Assembly: GCA_023410885.1 (NCBI GenBank)
Contig: JAEYPI010000243.1
Coordinates: forward strand, 1 to 26,699
DNA: 26,699 bases
Direction: 5' to 3'
Source: Bacillota bacterium
GTDB lineage: Bacteria > Bacillota > Clostridia > DSM-8532
Every line of letters starts with the position of its first letter. Position 1 is the stretch's first letter. The notes beneath the pieces were generated by a model, which was not told the origin of the DNA, searched no databases, and saw only the letters and a program-made list of their open reading frames with translations. This document shows, one piece after another, positions 23,666-26,699 of this stretch. A program made the translations under genes and the position numbers.

Positions 23666-24937
23666 TTAACCATTCTGCGTTGCAGGAATTGCTGCTGCAT
23701 GTCTGGTCCGCCAGAATTTATATAATTCCTCAGTAGCAAGGGCAATTTTAGTTACAGAAAAATGATCAAACTTCGGATATATATAGTAAGTATCGGTTAG
23801 TGTATTAAGATCCACACAGTCACCATGTTTACCAAGATAGTTGTATTCAATATGACAGGAATACAGCGACTTGGCGCTGATCGCTACGGAATAGGGGCTT
23901 CCTTCGTATTCACCCTCCAGTAAAAATCCGTCCATATCATGGAGAAGCTTCCCTCTTCCCAAATGTACAAACCCTTTGGCATTCGGCAAAGAATCCACAG
24001 TGACCTCGGATTCAAATCTGTAAGCGCCGCTCTCAACTTCCTTCCGTACCTGCTCTCTCTCCCATTCACACCAGTCAGGAATATGGGTAAACTCGGTTTC
24101 TCCATTCACAGCATTCAGTTCGCCATACTCGGACATTTCCCATTGCTTTTTACAGCTATCACACCAAAGCTTGCTTCCTGAGGACATCATACGATATTGT
24201 GTTTTGCAGCTGGGGCATTGATAAAGCACCTTATGTAGTCCCTTTGCTCTGTCGGGATAGCTTATACGGATATTCCTATCTTTTTGCCAGGCAAAATCGT
24301 TATATTTAAAGGAGGTATTGATTCTTTCATTTATTTCTTTATAATCCAGTGTATCGACTTCTTCCTTTGTTACCAATTGAGTCAATACTGCCTCCATGTG
24401 TTTAACCTTTCTATTTTTTGAATTCCAGAAAGGCGAATTGATATGATGCCCATGCATAATTAATGTTACCACCGGAACCTTGAGCAGCTTGGCCAATTTC
24501 CCCAAAGAATCTGGAAGGACTGCATTTGTGCCGCAAAGAGAATACCGGGCTTCGGGATAAAGCACAACCACATCTCCATTTGCAACAACCTTTTTCATAT
24601 GTCGGATTATTACCGTATCGCTTGTAAACTTGCGCTTACAGATACATCCCACTTTTCTCATGAGCCATTCCCGCCCGATAAAGCCGTCTACGGCCACCAA
24701 ATAATTTGCACGATGGGGGAATATCGCCGCAGTCGTTACTTTAAAATCAATAAAGGAATTATGATTGCATAATAACAAATAGGGCGGCTTTATCCCCTGC
24801 ATCCCTACTTTAGTTATTTTAATGCGGTGAGCCCAAACGGCAGGATAGCTTATTAACCATGTAATCGGCCTTAAAAAATGCCACTGTCTTATAGGCTTTT
24901 TCAGCATGTCGAATCTCTTAAATTCCGATATCTCCAT
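23666..24937 (-). CDS. PlsC-type lysophospholipid acyltransferase with zinc ribbon and long C-terminal extension
   Basis: A 423-residue protein. The N-terminal part is a glycerolipid acyltransferase: catalytic NHNSFID with His59 and Asp64 (HX4D), and the substrate-binding block YPEARYS at 127-133 in place of the common PEGTRS. A hydrophobic stretch near residues 21-36 may anchor it to the membrane. From residue 231 a zinc ribbon follows: Cys231, 234, 249 and 252 (CPSC, CDSC). The remaining ~170 residues form a beta-rich region I do not recognise. It should transfer an acyl chain to a lysophospholipid or acyl-glycerol-phosphate acceptor. The size is well above a typical 200-250-residue PlsC enzyme because of the zinc ribbon and tail. 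It is encoded alone. Confidence 0.85.
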   Translation of the reverse strand: MEISEFKRFDMLKKPIRQWHFLRPITWLISYPAVWAHRIKITKVGMQGIKPPYLLLCNHNSFIDFKVTTAAIFPHRANYLVAVDGFIGREWLMRKVGCICKRKFTSDTVIIRHMKKVVANGDVVVLYPEARYSLCGTNAVLPDSLGKLAKLLKVPVVTLIMHGHHINSPFWNSKNRKVKHMEAVLTQLVTKEEVDTLDYKEINERINTSFKYNDFAWQKDRNIRISYPDRAKGLHKVLYQCPSCKTQYRMMSSGSKLWCDSCKKQWEMSEYGELNAVNGETEFTHIPDWCEWEREQVRKEVESGAYRFESEVTVDSLPNAKGFVHLGRGKLLHDMDGFLLEGEYEGSPYSVAISAKSLYSCHIEYNYLGKHGDCVDLNTLTDTYYIYPKFDHFSVTKIALATEELYKFWRTRHAAAIPATQNG

Positions 24938-24983
24938 ACACTGACTCCCGTTACGCTTTTATACACCTATTATACTGTTCAAC

Positions 24984-25012
24984 TTGACATAAATCATCAC
25001 AAATTTTAACAA
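24984..25012 (+). promoter_or_regulatory. Candidate promoter for the gene at 25105
   Basis: A consensus TTGACA at 24984-24989 is followed after 17 bases by TAACAA at 25007-25012. The -10 box is poor, so this is tentative. A TATAAT box on the minus strand in the same gap may serve the acyltransferase gene, but lacks a good -35. Confidence 0.35.
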
Positions 25013-25104
25013 CACGCAGCTTCAAAGGAAAGGAACCTTGTTATTGTAAGTTAATGCATGGTAATATTAACATGACCTGTATTTTTCTTTCGCGGGGTGT
25101 GATT

Positions 25105-26268
25105 GTGGATAAGCTGTTCTTCATTGATAAGGATACCATTGGAATTCTAAGCGGACAACAAATCGATACTCTGGAAAGCCAATATCTTCTCAAGTATCGG
25201 AAAAACGCCTTGGACATCATGAAAAAGCATGAATGGAAAACTCAGGGGATCAATGCAGCCTTCCGTCAAGAGATAAGGCATGACACCGAACTGGATGATA
25301 TCCGTGGCAAAATTAATGGAATCACATTGGTACAAGGCGGAACCAGCCTGCTATATTCTGTATCTGTAGAGAATTTCTCCGGTCTCTTCGTCAAAAATAT
25401 AGACTATGCCAAAGATCCGGAAGTCCATATTATGCATGGTGACAAGGTAGCTTTTTATGGAATGGATTCTCATGAGGAAACGGGAGAGATAATACTATCG
25501 GTAGGTGAGACACCCTATGAAAAGAATCTTGCTTTGCTGGATATGGACAATTCCCGGTACAGACTGGTGACGGAAGGGGAAACCCAGGACAACAATCCAA
25601 CCTGGAGCAAAACCCAAAAAAGAACTGTATTCTATGATTCGGCAGGAATCGGACGTGATTATCATGGGAATTTTGCCGGAATCGGACCTAAATCGATCAA
25701 TAAGCTGGACCTGGACCGCTGTACAGTGGATGAAGCTATAGTCCTTCCAGGGTATGATTGCTTCAGGCCGCAGACAGACAAATACAATAATCTTTATTTC
25801 ATTAAGAAACCCTATCAGACCGGTAAGCAGAAGAATATGACCTTTGGAGAATTCATGGCTATTCCGTTCAAGGTGTTAAAAGCTATAGCAAGAGCTATTG
25901 AGTTTTTTACCGTGCGTCATACCGGTGAGTCGTTTACATCGAAGGGATTCAATCCGGCAAAAACAAAGACCCTTGATCCTAAGGAAATCATCATCAATGG
26001 AAATATCATTAATGCAGAGAAGACTTACCAGGAAAATAAAATGAGCGGGCAGCCCTATCCGGGCATTGCTCCAAAAAACTGGGAACTCATGTGTCTGGAC
26101 AGCTCGGGAAATCTGCGTACTGTCAAGCAGGGCGTCATAGGATATGCTCTCAATAAAAAAGGTCAGGTGGTCTATTCTAATGGAAGCTACATACTTCTAA
26201 TTGCTGATGATGGAAAAGAAGAGGTTCTACAGAAGATCGACTTCATCGACGGGCTCATTATGGCTTGA
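25105..26268 (+). CDS. Protein of unknown function, possible TolB-like beta-propeller
   Basis: A 387-residue protein I do not recognise. It is rich in beta strands, and the stretch NPTWSKTQKRTVFYDSAGIG with SINKLDLDRCTVDEAI after it resembles a TolB/DPP-type propeller blade; similar blades may be LALLDMDNSRYRLVTEGETQD and ELMCLDSSGNLRTVKQGVIG. A helical insert (FGEFMAIPFKVLKAIARAIEF, near residues 263-283) interrupts it. No signal peptide or transmembrane helix is evident. Several starts are open in frame: I prefer GTG at 25105, 5 bases after GGGGTG, over an ATG at 25054 and another GTG at 25099. It is followed by 141 bases with no clear terminator, then by the convergent TetR fragment. No function can be assigned. 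Confidence 0.65.
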   Translation: MDKLFFIDKDTIGILSGQQIDTLESQYLLKYRKNALDIMKKHEWKTQGINAAFRQEIRHDTELDDIRGKINGITLVQGGTSLLYSVSVENFSGLFVKNIDYAKDPEVHIMHGDKVAFYGMDSHEETGEIILSVGETPYEKNLALLDMDNSRYRLVTEGETQDNNPTWSKTQKRTVFYDSAGIGRDYHGNFAGIGPKSINKLDLDRCTVDEAIVLPGYDCFRPQTDKYNNLYFIKKPYQTGKQKNMTFGEFMAIPFKVLKAIARAIEFFTVRHTGESFTSKGFNPAKTKTLDPKEIIINGNIINAEKTYQENKMSGQPYPGIAPKNWELMCLDSSGNLRTVKQGVIGYALNKKGQVVYSNGSYILLIADDGKEEVLQKIDFIDGLIMA

Positions 26269-26409
26269 GAGGGTGAAGTGTCTATTGGCTACGATTTTGA
26301 TATTCTCATCTAATTTGGGTAAAGCAGTTTTATATGCGGTTTTGACAATCATGTTCCTTTCTGCCTCAGTGAAATTTCCCTTTGTTTGTAAGATTGTCGA
26401 AATTTCAAA

Positions 26410-26699
26410 TCAGCTCTTCGTCATGGCCGCGCATAGAAACTGCGTGATGTTCTGTTGCAGATAATCAACGTCATTAAGCCGTTCTTCGCCTACGAATATC
26501 TTCATTCTCTCCTTGTAGTAATCCGATGAGAACGAGAACTGGTACATAGTAAAAACGTTATCAATACAGAAAGCTGTAATCCTTTCGTCGATGTCCCTGC
26601 TGATTTTCCCCTCCTCTTTTGCCTGCCTGATAATATCGCAGTAAAGCTTTATGGTAATGACCTCCAGCTTATTGGACAGACGCTCGGCCATCGGGGCAA
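26410..26699 (-). CDS. TetR-family regulator, C-terminal part (cut by right edge)
   Basis: The frame is open from the right edge to a TGA at 26410-26412, giving about 96 residues of the C-terminal half of a helical regulator. IIRQAKEEGKISRDID, FCIDNVFTMYQFSFSSDYYKER (two neighbouring pieces of one helix pair) and MKIFVGEERLND resemble the ligand-binding half of clostridial TetR proteins. The DNA-binding half lies outside the window. An ATG at 26689-26691 is in frame but is internal, because the frame continues upstream of it. Confidence 0.65.
   Translation of the reverse strand, partial: APMAERLSNKLEVITIKLYCDIIRQAKEEGKISRDIDERITAFCIDNVFTMYQFSFSSDYYKERMKIFVGEERLNDVDYLQQNITQFLCAAMTKS

Noticed and set aside
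26201..26464. Plus-strand open frame over the right-hand gap
   Set aside because: It overlaps the end of the unassigned gene and the TetR C-terminus, has no ribosome site and no domain.

Overview
The window comes from a low-to-middle-GC Gram-positive bacterium, most likely a member of the Clostridia or a Paenibacillus-like Bacillota. The signs are strong GGAGG-type ribosome binding sites, GTG and TTG starts, lipoprotein solute-binding proteins, an S-layer-anchored chitinase, LplB/YtcP-type permeases and a YdjG/YdjH-like pair. I see no rRNA, tRNA, CRISPR array, phage gene or transposase. The species cannot be named from the sequence alone.

Region 1 (1-5.75 kb): a GH18 chitinase-like enzyme with SLH domains, cut by the left edge, is divergent from a three-gene ABC importer (two permeases and a DUF3502-type binding lipoprotein). 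Region 2 (5.75-8.9 kb): a perfect 32-bp inverted repeat overlaps the end of an extended-SDR epimerase/reductase gene; a TetR regulator and a type I asparaginase follow.

Region 3 (8.9-20.4 kb) is the most interesting part. A six-gene leftward operon encodes an FAD oxidoreductase, a sugar-type binding lipoprotein, two permeases, a cytoplasmic glycerophosphodiester phosphodiesterase (GDPD) and an SDR resembling sorbitol-6-phosphate dehydrogenase. An AraC regulator is divergent from it, and behind AraC lies a 1080-residue secreted protein. That protein is a duplicated beta-helix-like unit with a second GDPD domain inserted into its second copy; the inserted domain is closely related to the operon GDPD. 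The two promoters of the AraC/operon gap appear to share one -10 position. Pairs of TATGTGAT-like half-sites exactly 22 bp apart occur both there and upstream of the secreted GDPD gene. My reading is an AraC-controlled system that captures a glycerophosphodiester-containing polymer or head group outside the cell, imports the fragment, cleaves it to glycerol-3-phosphate and oxidises the alcohol part. The substrate is not known.

Region 4 (20.4-26.7 kb) is a set of apparently unrelated genes: an NdpA-family nucleoid-associated protein, a YdjG-like zinc-ribbon membrane protein overlapping a YdjH-like TPM protein, a PlsC-type acyltransferase with a zinc ribbon, an unassigned protein with possible beta-propeller character, and the C-terminal end of a TetR regulator running off the right edge.
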